From Symbiodinium natans (taxonomy: Eukaryota > Sar > Dinophyceae > Suessiales > Symbiodiniaceae), in assembly GCA_905221605.1 (NCBI GenBank), contig CAJNDS010001247.1, positions 500,001 to 564,000 on the forward strand: DNA of 64,000 bases, given 5' to 3'. The translations under genes and the position numbers were made by a program. This document shows positions 42,741 to 54,494 of this stretch, piece by piece. Under the pieces are notes generated by a model, which was not told where the DNA came from, did no database searches, and was given only the letters and a program-made list of their open reading frames with translations. The first letter of the stretch is position 1; every line of letters begins with the position of its first letter.

Positions 42741-43650
42741 GAGCCAGCCAGATGAAGGTGAGACAGCTCCCAGACTCGATGGGGTAGAGTTTTCTTCTGC
42801 TAGTGTTTTAGGGTTTAGGGTTTAGGGTTTAGGGTTTAAGGTTTAGGGTTTAGGGTTTAGGGTTTAGGGTACCCTCAAAAAGGGCACTCCGCACATAAAC
42901 TCGCCAACATGTATAACCATACATGCAAAACGCACACATCACCAGTAACAGAAGCCTTATATACATACTAGAACCGAGACCCCTATGAAAGGCCCGTAGG
43001 TTTGCCATAAACCCTAAACACTAAACCCTAAATCCTAAACCCTAAACCCTATATAAGGAGAAGAATGCCCTCGCTGTCTGCGTTCAAGGAGCCATGCCGT
43101 GCCAAAGGCCTGGGGTTTAGGGTTTGGGGCTTAGGGTTTAGGGTTTAGGGTTTAGGGTTTAGGACGTAGGCACGCTACCCCCCAAGCCGTACGAATTGGG
43201 TTTTTTGCGGGGTGCAGGCAAGGGGTTCGGAGTTGGAATGAGACCTTACTATATCCCCCCCCCCCCCCGCCCATATCTAACCTCTAAAGGATTGCATCGG
43301 GTACTGGACCTCATTCCCTCGTTCCCTACTAAGACCCAGGAGGTCCGAAAAGGGTTTAAAGAGAACGCCTTGTTTCGGGGTAATTATGTGGGAGCCTGTG
43401 GGGAACGACGCCTACCTCGGAGTGAGCCGCAGACCCGTGGTCAATTTGTTTAGGGTTTAGGGTTTAGGGTTTAGGGTTTAGGGTTTAGGGTTTAGGGTTT
43501 AGGGTTAAGGGTTAATTAGGGTTTAGGGCTTAGGGTTTAGGGTTTAGGGTTTAGGGCAAGCGTGTCTTTAGGGTTGAAGATGTGTAGGATTAGGGTTTAG
43601 GGATTTTGTAGGGTTTGGGATTCTTCCAAGCACGTAGACCTGCGGAACCA

Positions 43651-43881
43651 TTTGCCTACCGTTTTTTTGGGTGGCAGAAAAACCCCCAGGAGAAAACAAA
43701 AAACACAGTTTTTTTGCGGTATGTCAAAGTACGGGCAAATTGCGGTGTTTATGGGCAAAATGACGGGTAAATCACGGGCAAAATTCCAGACAACCCAGAA
43801 GTTCTAGAAATTCCAGGAAATTCTTTCCAAACTAAGAAAACGCAGGTTTCCCATTCCGACCCCAAAAAAACGGTAGGCAAA
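43651..43881. mobile_element. 231-bp MITE-like element with perfect 21-bp TIRs
   Basis: TTTGCCTACCGTTTTTTTGG (first 20 of 21 bases) is exactly inverted at 43861-43881. Interior has four GGGCAAA/GGGTAAA sub-repeats. Single copy in the window, apparently young. Confidence 0.9.
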
Positions 43882-44308
43882 AGGTTGTAACAGGGAGGCC
43901 TACAGGGTGGAATATGTGCCCTTGTCAGGCTACAGACAGGCCACCACCTCAGACCCTGCTGACTCGCCACCACTCCTAAACCCTAAACCCTAAACCCTAA
44001 ACCCTAAACCCTAAACCCTAAACCCTAAACCCTAAACCCTAAACCCTAATGGATCAAGGGAGGGACCCTTGTCAGGGACCTCAGACGCTATGTAAGGGGG
44101 CATTTAGGGGGGGGCTACTTCGGTATACGGGGACTATAAGGTATTTCTAGGGGTGGTATAGGGGAATAATATTCAGGGTCCCGTCTAGGGGTCCCTAAAC
44201 CCTAAACCCTGAACCCTAAACCCACGCCCTACACCCTACACCCTACACCCTAAACCCTAAACCCTAAACCCTAAACCCTAAACCTGCGACCACCTTCAGC
44301 TTCTGGGC

Positions 44309-44396
44309 CCCCGCGCGATGTCGAAGATAATCCACAGGCCACCCGCGACGCACGCCGGGGGGACCCAACCGAAGGCCACGTACATGATGCTGAGAC
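44309..44396 (-). CDS. Membrane-protein exon, probably upstream part of the same gene
   Basis: Reads LSIMYVAFGWVPPACVAGGL then WIIFDIAR, a transmembrane segment plus a polar end. Acceptor GAGAG|GTC, donor CGGGG|GCCCAG. The phase joins 40934-40982 (LVFWAVWLFLLPFAWY, another transmembrane segment). Whether these two belong to the AIG1-like gene or a separate one is open. Confidence 0.6.
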
Positions 44397-45058
44397 CTCT
44401 CAGAGGGTTTAGGGTTTAGGGTTTAGGGTTTAGGGTTTAGGGTTTAGGGTTTAGGGTTTAGGTTCAGGGCTTAGGGTTTAGGGTTTAGGCACACCTCCTT
44501 CCCCCAAAGGGGTACGCCCCAACCAGCCCTATAGGCATGCTGGAAGCTGAAAAACCCAAAACCCTGAACACTAAATACTATACAGTTTGAGGCAAACCCA
44601 ACGCCCTCTGTCCCCCCTTAGCAAGAAGCCAGCAAATCCCCTGTACTCAAAGCCCTAAGCCCTAAGCCCTAAGCCCTGAGCCCTAAACCTTAAACCCTGA
44701 AACCTAAACCCTCAACCCTAAACCCTAAACCCTAAACCTTAAACCCTAAACCCTAAACCCTAAACCCTAAACCCTAAACGCTACCCCCCCCCCCCCCCCC
44801 CCCCCCCCCCCATGCAGCAAGGTTGGAGAGCTTCTTAGGGGTTCGGTTTCAGGGCTTTCGGGCCTTGGGTTGAAACCCTCAACCCTAAACCCTAAACCCT
44901 AAAACCCTAAACCCTAAAACCCTAAACCCTAAAACCCTAAATCCTATAGACCCTAAACCCTAAACCCTCCCTAAACCCTAAACCCTCCCTAAACCCTCCC
45001 TAAACCCTAAAACCCTAAAACCCTAAACCCTAAACCCTAAACCCTAAACTCTAAACTC

Positions 45059-45153
45059 TAAACCCTACTGTTTTGGAGGCTTCCAGGTTCACTCTCGGGG
45101 TGTAGACAAGCAGCCGGTGGCGAGGAAGAAGTACATTGCCTTCCAGCACCAGG
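45059..45153 (-). CDS. Exon-like island, two open frames
   Basis: After GAACAG, one frame gives TWCWKAMYFFLATGCLSTP (membrane-like) and another gives DLVLEGNVLLPRHRLLVY then TPRVNLEA. Both are open, so the frame cannot be chosen without its neighbours. Nearby, 45318-45386 reads IPPQHPNPEADLKSLSRPEI then PRR before GCGTTT, likely another exon. Confidence 0.35.
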
Positions 45154-45636
45154 TCCTGTTCGCCCACCCCAAACCCCAAACCCTGAACCCTAAACCCTAC
45201 ACCTCAAACCCTGAAAGCCCTAAATCCTAAACCCTAAACCCTAAACCCTAAACCCCAAACCCTAAACCCTAAACCCTGAAAGCCCTAAACCCTAAACCCT
45301 GAAAGCCCTAAACGCCCGTCTCGGGATTTCAGGTCGGCTGAGGGACTTGAGGTCGGCTTCGGGATTTGGATGTTGAGGGGGTATCCTGGGACTCCGTCTA
45401 ACTACAGTTTCGGGGGGTGGGCTTAGGGTTTTAGGGTTTTAGAGTTTTAGGATGTTAGGGGTTTAGGGTTTTAGGGTTTTAGGGCGTTAGGGTGTTAGGG
45501 TTTTAGGGTTTTAGGGTTTAGGGTTTTAGGGTTTAAGGGTTTAGGGTTCAGGGTTTGGGGTTTGGGGTTTGGGGCTTAGAGTTTTCCCTTAATTAGTAGT
45601 AGAATCCAGAACGCTGTAGGTAAAGAGGGTCCCGGG

Positions 45637-45828
45637 CTAGTCGGTCACTTCCTCTTTCTCGTGCAGGTCGGCGTTTGCAGCCTTTCGCTTGTCTTGCCGA
45701 CTCCGAACGCTTGCTGTGAGGAGGCCGCTGCTGTAATCTGCTGGTCGCTGAACCGGTCCTTGTCGGCAAGCAAGACCACATACGAGCAGAGCTTGTTCGT
45801 CAAGGAGGACGTGCTGTTTGAAGCCCAG
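45637..45828 (-). CDS. Terminal exon of the 13-exon gene
   Basis: 63 codons and TAG: LGFKQHVLLDEQALLVCGLA ... SVRSRQDKRKAANADLHE, KEEVTD. Acceptor CACAG|CTG. The opposite strand is also open and even ends in a stop (VKEDVLFEAQL), but only this strand is in phase with five upstream exons. Confidence 0.7.
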   Translation of the reverse strand: MGFKQHVLLDEQALLVCGLACRQGPVQRPADYSSGLLTASVRSRQDKRKAANADLHEKEEVTD

Positions 45829-48800
45829 CTGTGATCGCTATCTCCACGGGTAGGGGGTTCATGGTTTCGGGCTTACGGATTTCGGGATTTGGGGGGGTGT
45901 GGGGTTGAGGGGTTTAGGGTTTAGGAGTTTGGGGTTTAGGGTTCAGGGTTTAGGGTTTAGGGTTTAGGGTTTAGGGTTTAGGGTTTAGGATCCGCCGACC
46001 CTGGCGGCGTGTTGGGAAAAGGAGGTGAAAACCCTCCTTACCCCCCCAAAACGCGGCCAGACCACCCACACAGGACCCCCCCCTCCCCCCCCCTTCCCCC
46101 CCCCCCCCCCCCCTACCCCCCCTACCAATTGATGGGGCTGCCCTGGCCTTCAAGCTGGCTTCAGCTCCTGTTTGGGTCCCAACGTTTCACAGAGGCTCAA
46201 GCACATCAACTTTTTTGGCATCCTTTGAGCTGACAAACGCTTTAAACCTTTCAACTATGCTCCAGCGGGGTCGGCGGCTTGAGCCGGAGGCTCTTAAATT
46301 ATTGGGAACCCCATACCGGCCCCTACAATTTCTCCCTAAATACCCGAAACTCTCAACCAGTTAACGCTCAACCCTAAACCCTAAACCCTAAACCCTAAAC
46401 CCTAAACCCTAAACCCTAAACCCTAAACCCTAAACCCTAAACCCTAAGCCCTCAGCCCTAAGCCCTAAGCCCTAAGCCGCTTCGCAGCTGCGGTCCAGAG
46501 CGTGCAGAAGATCAGAAGCACTTCGAAGCCTCCCATGAACAGCTCCTCGCCTTCCTCCTGCGCCAAGGAGCTCAAGCCCTAAACCCTAAACCCTAAACCC
46601 TAAACCCTAGACCCTAGACCCTCGACCCTAGACCCTAAACCCTAAACCCTAAACCTTTTCTAAATACGACACTTTGGAAGCCAATTACCGAGATCGCTCT
46701 TAAGAGCAAGCTACTCGAGTGCCATGGCCCAAACTTTACCCTACCCTAAACCCTGAACTCCAACCCAAAGCCCTAAACCCAACCCCCCAAAAAATGGGCC
46801 CTAGATGGCCCCCAAACCCGCATAAACCGGCCCTAAACCCTCAACCCTCAACCCCAAACCCAAAACCCGAATGGTCGGAAGCACCTTCCGCTTCTGTCGA
46901 TAGAAAGCCACGGCGCCAGCCAAGGGCACACAGGTCAGCAGCAGTGCGACCTCTGCTTGTGGGTTTGCAAGCTTTAGGGCTTAGGGCTTCGGGTTCAGGC
47001 TTTAGGGTTTAGGGCTTATGGCCTATGGCTTAGGGCTTCGGGCGCAGCATATCAAGTCAAAAGCGCTCACTAGTCAAGCAGCTGTCAAGCGACGGAGACA
47101 TACCCACCCGCCCCAGTGGGTCCCACGTCATGAGAAAACTAAGTCACTTTACAAGCCAGCCAAAACCTTACTAAGCCCTAAGCCCTAAACCCTAAACCCT
47201 AAACCCTAAACCCCAAACCCCAAACCCTAAACCCTAAACTGGCCGGACAGTCGGTGATTCTGTTGGGCAAACAGGGAGGCGAAGGAGGCGAAGCGTACCG
47301 GCTGGGTAATGATCATGGGTTCCCTCCTTCCCCCCCTCTGTACATGCCCCCCTAGGTTCCCCCCCGCCCCCCCCTAATTCAAGCTATTCAGGGATGACGA
47401 AGCCTAATCAAGGTTCTACAAGGGAGGACCTCGGGGGTAGTATAGATGGGGGTAGTAGGGAAAACCATGAAATGGGCCCTGCTGGCCAAGCAATTTGGGG
47501 ACCAAATGAAGCCTAAACAGTTTTCTGGTTCATCTACGACAAAAATCTGGTTCATATACCACAAAAAATAAGTCTAAACAGTTTTCTGGTTCATCTACCA
47601 CAAAAATCTGGTTCATATACCACAAACAAAAAGTCTAAACAGTTTTCTGGTTCATCTACCACAAAAATAGCAGTATAGACTAGAATGGCCCAAGTTCATG
47701 GCAGGGCAACGCGCAACCTTGCCTGACCGCCGACCTGACCTGCCAGAACCAAGGGTCCCTTCTATAGGGGGGGGTTTAGGGTTTAGGGCTTAAGGTTTTT
47801 AGGGTTTTTAGGGTTTAGGGTTTAGGGTTTAGGGTTTAGGGTTTAGGGTTCGTAAGCCCTGAATCCTAAAACATCGTAAACCTTAGTAAGCCCTGAATCC
47901 TAAAACATCCGAAAGGCCGGAACCCGTGGACTGTTCAGACCCGATGTGAGGTACCCCCCTTGGAGGTTAGGGTTTAAGGTTTGGGTTTGAGGGGGCTAAG
48001 GGGGGTTTTAGGGGCGTTTAGGGTTTAGGATTAGGGGTTTAGGGGGTGAAGGGGGTCTAGCGGGTCGAGGTGGTTTAGGGGTCTAGGGGTACATGGTTCA
48101 GGGATCAAGCCCAAGTCGCAGAAAAAGGTCTAGATTATGGCGTTGTGTTGTAGGGTTATGGGATACCCCAAACACTGAAATCCTGACCTGTCCAGGCATT
48201 GAGCTAAGGTATCGGTGATTGAGAGCCATGACCCCTGATTGCCCGATCCTCGTAAGGTAAACGCGTAGGTTGAGGTACTTACGACTTCTGCACGAGTGTG
48301 CAGTCCAGGCCCTATGGCATTGTGGCTTAACTCGGCAGGGTTCCGGTATCCGTGGACAACCCTAAACCCTAAACCCTAAACCCTATACCCGAATTAAACC
48401 CCAAACCCTAAACCCTAAACCCTAACCCGTAACCCCGTCACCCGTAACCCCTAAACCCTAAACCCTAAACCCTAAACCCTAAACCCTAAACCCTAAACCC
48501 TGAACCTAGAACCCCGGCTACACTGTTTGCAGGCCCAGCTGCCGCGCGGTACGCGAGAAGGCTCCCAGGCCCAGGCAAAATCGGTGACGCCTCCACTGCC
48601 GTCCTTCTTGGAGGTTGATGGTACTTATGAACCAATTATAACTGTACTTATCACCCACTTATAAGCCCCTTAAGTGCCCCAATATGGTTGTAAGTACAGC
48701 TATAAGTATAGTTATACTTGGTTTAACCTCCAAGTTCCGCAAAAAAGTTTAAGTTTGGTTTATTGAAAGGCTCAGAGTTAGAAGATTGTGCGTCGAAGGC

Positions 48801-51800
48801 TTGTTCGGGCTTTTAGGTGTAGGGTGTAGGGTGCACAAAGCTCAAAGCCCACAAAACCCATCCAAACCCACAAGCCCTACCTATAAACCTTGGGCCAAGA
48901 CAGCCTAACCTTATGGGTTTAGGGTTTAGGTTGCCTGAAATGCGCCGAACCAAAACCCCCTGACGCCTTGTAAGAACTCTCAAAACCTAAACACGCCCAG
49001 TAGTGCTAAACCCGGAGCTAGTTCATGGTCGGGATAATATTAAATATCCAATGTGTTATTCCTTATTGGGTTTAAGTACCCTTACACATGTAAAATGTTA
49101 CCCAACTATGACAAAGGGAGGGGCTTGGCAGCATCTGTTTCCAGCTCTGTGCGAGGGAACCCCAGGGACGGAATCCGACCCGAGGGCCGTTTTTGAAGGT
49201 GCCCAGCCGGGTCGCAGTTTAGGGTTTAGGGTTTAGGGTTTAGGGTTTAGGGTTTAGGGCTTAGGGCTTAGGGTTTAGGGTTTCCATCCGGGTCTCAGGG
49301 TACTGGGGTACTAAGCTATCTGGGCATTAGGCTATTGGGGTATTCGGAATTATAGGGTGTAAGGGGATTAGGGTTCAAGGTTGAAGGTATTACCCCAGAT
49401 CCTGACCCCTTAAGCTTTCTAAGAATGACCCAATGGTAGTATAGGGTACTATTTGGGGGCTCCATTTTTTGGATCCTCCCAGGGGTCTGGGACGGCATTA
49501 GCGTATGAGGGTACTGGGGTATTGGGGTATCAGGGCCTCCTGCTATTTTGCATTACAGGGCATCCTTTCGCCAAACACAGGAGGGGCTTGGCCACCCCAA
49601 ACCCTAAACCCTAAACCCTAAACCCTAAACCCTAAACCTTAAACCCTAAACCCTAAACCCCAGGCCCTACACCCTAAACCCGGGCCCTACATTAAACCCA
49701 AGGGCCCCAAACCCTAAACCCTGTGGCCCTCTACCCTACACCCCCACGGCTCGAAAGCCCCAAAGCCCCAAAGCCCCGATGCCCTAAACCCTAAACCTTA
49801 AACCCTAAACCCTAAACCCTAAACCCTAAACCTTAAACCCTAAACCCTAAACCCTAAACCCTAAACCCTAAACCCTAAACCCTAAACCTCTCCAGAGGAG
49901 GCCACGGGTCCTTCCATCGAGCTGTCCGAAGCCCAAAGAGCCCTGGTAGGAATAGTGCACGTTGAGCCCAACGCTGACCGCCTCGGTGGCGATTCTTGGG
50001 GTTTAGGGTTTGGGGTTTGGGGCTTGGGGTTTGGGGTTTGGGGTTTGGGGTTTGGGGTTTGAGGTTTAGGGTTGACCAACCCTCCCTCCCTCCTCTCGAA
50101 ACCTGAACCCTCCGTTCTTGACCTAAATGCTTATGCCTCAAAATGAATTCTATGGCCATCAACCCTATAAAACCCGAGTGAGCTATAAGCCTGTACACCC
50201 TATGAGCTCGAAAACCAACATAAGCGCTTGAACTATCACTTTGACACACAAAAGGCGTGTCGCATCCGACCAGCGTCGCTTCAAAGCAGCCCAGGCGTCC
50301 ACGTCGGGCTTTGAACCACCCTAATTACACGGAGATCATGGGCTTCCGCCCTAAACCCTAAACCCTAACCCCTAACCCCTAACCCCTAACCCCTAAACCC
50401 TAAACCCTAAACCCTAAACCCTAAACCCTAAACCCTAAACCCTAAACCCTAAACCCTTGCATTGCACAGCCCCACACGCGGCCCACGGGCAGCCTTTGAG
50501 TCGCTCCAAGTCGCGCACGAAGCCCAGGTTCAACCCGCCTTTTAGGATTTAGGATTTAGGGTTTAGGGTTTAGGGTTTAGGGTTTCGGGTTTAGGATCAC
50601 CTTTGCCGGTTGCTGGGCTGTGGGAACCCAGCAATTCGGATGAACTCTGTGCCATCTTCTTGCGCTGGGAGGCGCGCTTCTGTGCCAGCACCCATGCCTT
50701 GTTGAAGCGTTCCATGAGGGGCTCTTCTGCAAACTCCAGAAAGAAGCCCATCACGAAACCCTATGAAAACCTTTAACCCACCAAAACCCCGAAATCCTAT
50801 AAACAAAACTATACCAGCCCCACCAAAGACCTGTAAACAACCTATAGAAAACCCATTAGGGCCCTATAGAAAACCCTCTTACGCATGTAGTTCAAGTCCT
50901 AGAACCCTTCATCCGCGTCCTATAACCATATTAGGCACTTAAGGGGCTTCTAGGCGGGCTACAAGTACAGATATTATAACTGGTGCTAATAAGTACCATG
51001 AACCACCAAGTAGGGTTTGGGGGTTGGGGGTTTAGGGTTTAGGGTTTAGGGTTTTTCGGCTTCCATCCGAGGTTTTGTGGGCTTAAGCGGGGTGTAAAAG
51101 CCCCAAAGGATTTAGGGTTGTAGGGTTTCAGGTTCGGGGTTTAGGGTTTTAGGGCTTTAGGGTTTCGGGTTTAGGGTTTTAGGGCGTAGGGTTTAGGGTT
51201 TTAGGGTTTAGGGCTTAGGGTTTAGAGCTTAGGGCTTAGGGTTTAGGGTTTAGGGCGAACTTCGGGGCTTGTGGCTCGGAACTGGGCGCCCAGCTAGAAT
51301 CAATACCGTCCAACAGAGAGTCGGCTTGTAGCCGTAGAGGATCTTGGCGCCGGGGAAAGCTGAAGAACCCCTAAACCCTAAAAACCCTAAACCCTAAAAA
51401 AAACTAAAGACATTAAAAACCCTAAAAACCCTAAAAACCCTAAAACCCTAAAAACCCTAAAAACCCTAAAAACCCTAAAAACCCTAAAACCCCTAAAAAC
51501 CCTAAAAACCCTAAACGCCCTAAAAACCCTAAGACCCTAAACCCTATACACCCTATCTCCTAAAGACCTAAACACATCGAAACACTAACCCATGCCATCC
51601 TACTCAACGAAACCTAGCGGCCTAAACCTGGCGCAAGCAAAAGCCCCCAACCCTAAAGCTGCTCCAAAACCTTAAGACCCTAAATCCCTAAAGGCCTGAA
51701 CCCCAAACCCTAAACCCTAAACCCTAAACCCTAAACCCTAAACCCTAAACCCTAAACCCTAAACCCTAAACCCTAAACCCTAAACCCTAAACCCAAGGGA

Positions 51801-53845
51801 CTCTACGTTGGACCCCGACGGCTGTACCCTTGGGGCTTGGGGACCCGTTTTAAGGATCCCAAGGGAATAAAAGGGGAATAGTAGGAGCATGTTGAGGGCT
51901 TAGGGTTTAGGGTTTAGGGTTTAGGGTTTAGGGTTTAGGGTTTAGGGTTTAGGGTTTAAGGTACAGCCTTGAAGGGGTATGACAAGCCTAAGCCCTAATT
52001 GGGCCTTTAGGGTTAAGAGCCCAAGAAAGTACATCCGCAACCGGTCCAGGGTTTGGGTTTAGGGTTTAGGGTTTAGGGTTTAGGGTTTAGGGTTTAGGGT
52101 TTAGGGTTTAGGGTTTAGGGTTTAGGGTTTAGGGTTTAGGGTTTAGGGTTTAGGGTTTAGGGTTTAGGGTTTAGGGTTTAGAGTGAGTGGCTTCGGACAC
52201 CATGACCCCCAGTACTTCAGGAATAGCCTAGCCCTAAACTCTAAGCCGGTTTAGGATGTAGGGCATAAGGGTTGAGGGTTAGGGTTTTGGCGTTTAGGGT
52301 TGTAGGGATGAGGGTTTAAGGTTTAGGGTCTATGTGTGGGTCTAGATGCTGCAGCCTAAGTGGAGTAAGAAATACAGCGGCCCTATTATTCTTATCAATA
52401 CTATGATATTTATATCTATGTTGCATACAATACTATACATTATGGTATACCACTTCTGCATGGAAAAGCAAGCAAGCTTGTCATTGTGGCCGAGTGTCGC
52501 CGTGGCAGCGGCCTGGGACGATGGCCTCCGACTTCTCTTGGCTTGTCCTTACTTATGTGCCCTAAACCCTAAACCCTAAACCCTAAACCCTTAACCCTAA
52601 ACCCTGAACCCTGAACCCTGAACCCTAAACCCTGAACCCTGAACCCTGAACCCTGAACCAACTAAACCTCGCTATGCCCTAAACCTTCAAACTCCCCAAG
52701 CGCGAGACATGTTGAGACACATCCTAGCAAAGGTCGGACAAGCCGCGCCACCCTGCTGGCCCCTCCACTTCCCATACTTGGAGGTTTAGGGTTCAGGGCT
52801 TAGGGTTTAGGGTTTGGGTTTTAGGGTTTAGGGTTTAGGGTTTACGGGTACTTATTAGCCAATTATAACTGTACTCATGACCCACTTACAAGCCCCTTCA
52901 GTGCCCTGATATGGCTATTCGTACAGTTATAGGTACGGTTATACTTGGTTAACAGGTACGAGAACCATGAACCTCCAAGCACTTCCCAAGCCCCAAGTCC
53001 TGACCACGCCACTCTCCATCCCACCTAGGTTGACCCCTTAACGCCCTTTGAACTCCTAAACAGGAAATAGGCAACTGGGGACGAAAGCTCAAGTTCTGGG
53101 TTTACCGTGGGTTTAGGGTTTAGGGGCTTTTGGTGCGTTGCGCTTTCATGGGTTGAGGACATCAGGCTTCAATAGTTTGGGAGGCTGGCAGAGAACTAGG
53201 CCCCAGCGGGGGTGCGGATGATGGCTTCGGGCTTCGGAGTTTGAATCTAAAGGGTTTAGTCTTAGAAGTTTAAGCCTACTGGGCCTCTTCCATAGGGTTA
53301 TACAATGTTAAGCCTATAGCATTTAGAAGTTTAGAGGTTAGAACGGTTAGAACGGTTAGAAGTTAGAAGTTAGAAGTCGAGGTTGTATAGGGTTCAGACG
53401 TTGAAGGCGCAACCTGTGAATAGCCTCAGGGATGAAACTTCAGCATGACAAAGCAACTGAGCGCTTTTGTCCAAAGCCGTAGGGTTTAGGTTTAGGGTTT
53501 AGGGTTTAGGGTTTAGGGTTTAGGGTTTAGGGTTTAGGGTTTAGGGTTTAGAGGGTAACAAAAAACAAACAGAGCATCACAGAAATAATGAAGTCTGTCT
53601 AGGGCTTAGGGTTTAGGATTGGGATTCACTGAAAGGCTATAGAAAAGGGGGATGTAAGGTACCTTTAGTTCCCCTCATTCCTTATACTAATAAGAACCAG
53701 TTGGATGACTACAGAAAGTCACAGTACCCTAAACCCTAAACCCTAAACCCTAAACTCCGTCGTCCATACCTGCCAGCGTGTGAGAATCCTCGTGCCGATG
53801 GCAGAGCATTCTTAAGCGGCAGCATCGGTGGCCCCCAAGACAGAG
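45637..53845 (-). CDS. Uncharacterised membrane protein gene, 13 chained exons with stop
   Basis: Exons: 53770-53845, 52513-52547, 51307-51359, 50601-50760, 50468-50538, 50264-50308, 49906-49981, 48522-48595, 47249-47301, 47108-47138, 46885-46950, 46486-46557, 45637-45828. Together 1004 nt in one frame, ending TAG. Nine donors GT, three GC. Sample reads: FPGAKILYGYKPTLCWT, EEPLMERFNKAWVLAQKRAS, PVRFASFASLFAQQNHR, VALLLTCVPLAGAVAFYRQK, EELFMGGFEVLLIFCTLWTA, and the charged tail RKAANADLHEKEEVTD. Two clear hydrophobic segments (exons 46885 and 46486) flank a short basic loop. I do not recognise the family. The 5' end is not found; 53975-54040 (TLAAFAAALLYQPHYLQPNF) is a likely upstream exon but its phase does not fit directly. 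Islands at 48.3 and 49.2 kb are left out. The joint 50264 to 49981 is the least certain. Confidence 0.7.
47511..47670. repeat. Tandem repeat, about 61-bp unit
   Basis: CTAAACAGTTTTCTGGTTCA begins each of three units, with CTACCACAAAAATCTGG and TTCATATACCACAAA following. AT-rich and unlike the heptamer background. Confidence 0.9.
48606..48734. mobile_element. CTTGGAGGTT family element
   Basis: Left CTTGGAGGTTGATGGTACTT; right end shortened to AACCTCCAAG; flanked by TT on both sides. Body as in 38374-38490. Confidence 0.75.
49392..49491. mobile_element. Second copy of the CCCAGAC...GTCTGGG element
   Basis: The right end TTTTTTGGATCCTCCCAGGG and the body GTAGTATAG-GTACTAT-TGGGGG match 19612-19727; the left end is eroded. 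Confidence 0.65.
50601..50760 (-). CDS. Exon 4 of the 13-exon membrane protein gene
   Basis: The longest internal exon of this gene (53 codons): GFVMGFFLEFAEEPLMERF, then NKAWVLAQKRASQRKKM and AQSSSELLGSHSPATGK. Hydrophobic start, then a basic and Ser-rich stretch. Acceptor TCATAG|GGT, donor AAAG|GTGATC. In phase on both sides. Confidence 0.75.
51386..51540. repeat. CCCTAAAAA nonamer-variant array
   Basis: About 15 units of CCCTAAAAA (two extra A) with a few CCCTAAAA. A locally homogenised telomere variant. Confidence 0.9.
52779..52979. mobile_element. CTTGGAGGTT element interrupted by telomeric repeats
   Basis: The family left end CTTGGAGGTT(CAT)GGTACTT is split: CTTGGAGGTT at 52779-52788, then about 55 bp of TTTAGGG-type units, then GGGTACTTATTAGCC. 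The right end AACCATGAACCTCCAAG is intact at 52963-52979. Comparison with 38374 and 48606 shows the repeats are an insertion or expansion inside the element. Confidence 0.8.
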
Positions 53846-53974
53846 CTAGGCATGTTGGGTTTAGGGTTTAGGGTTTAGGGTTTAGGGTTTTGGGTTTTGG
53901 GTTTTGGGTTTAGGGTTACGTTTCGGCTTGAGGCTTATACAAGGAGTAGCCCCTGGCTATCAGTAGGGCTACTT

Positions 53975-54040
53975 GGGCCCAGGCCCGAAGTTCGGTTGCA
54001 AGTAGTGTGGTTGGTACAACAAAGCGGCGGCAAAGGCCGC
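53975..54040 (-). CDS. Exon-like island upstream of the 13-exon gene
   Basis: After GATTCAG, this strand reads TLAAFAAALLYQPHYLQPNF with GC donor candidate GG|GCCTGG. A second frame is open too. It may be an earlier exon of the downstream gene. Confidence 0.4.
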
Positions 54041-54182
54041 AAGAGTCCCTGAATCGCCCCTAATTCGACCCCCGAATCCCCAAACCCCAAACCTTCAACA
54101 CTATAAACCCTAAACCCTAAACCCCCTCACCCCCCCCCAAACCCCTAAACCCCTAAAGCCTAAACCCCTTCAAGCCCTTAAA

Positions 54183-54255
54183 CCCCTAAACCCCTAAACC
54201 CTTGAACCCTTAAACCCTTAAACCCGTAAACCCTTAAACCCTTAAACCCCTAAAC
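54183..54255. repeat. CCCTTAAA octamer array
   Basis: Several CCCTTAAA and CCCCTAAA units in place of CCCTAAA. Another local variant block. Confidence 0.85.
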
Positions 54256-54394
54256 ACCAAACGCTTCTTAGCTCACTCCTCCAAGTGGCGGGGCAGCGGA
54301 ATCTTCGGCCTGCACTTTGCCAATTTTGAGATGGTTATCTGGTTCTTAAGGGTTAAGGGTTAAGGGTTAAGGGTTTAGGGTTTTGGGTTTTGGG

Positions 54395-54494
54395 NNNNNN
54401 NNNNNNNNNNNNNNNNNNNNNNNNNNNNNNNNNNNNNNNNNNNNNNNNNNNNNNNNNNNNNNNNNNNNNNNNNNNNNNNNNNNNNNNNNNNNNN
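54395..54494. other. Assembly gap (100 N)
   Basis: One hundred unresolved bases between a TTTTGGG run and a poly-C run. The round number suggests a scaffold gap of unknown true size. Confidence 0.99.

Noticed and set aside
45666-45833. Plus-strand terminal exon ending VKEDVLFEAQL
   Set aside because: Open and plausible alone, but the minus-strand reading is in phase with a chain of upstream exons and ends in its own stop.
47511-47670. CRISPR-like array
   Set aside because: Three tandem units with no unique spacers; an ordinary tandem repeat in a eukaryotic genome.
49108-49220. Exon at 49.1-49.2 kb
   Set aside because: Both strands are open (WQHLFPALCEGTPGTESD plus strand; TRLGTFKNGPRVGFRPWG minus strand), the minus side lacks an AG acceptor, and neither fits the neighbouring exon chain.
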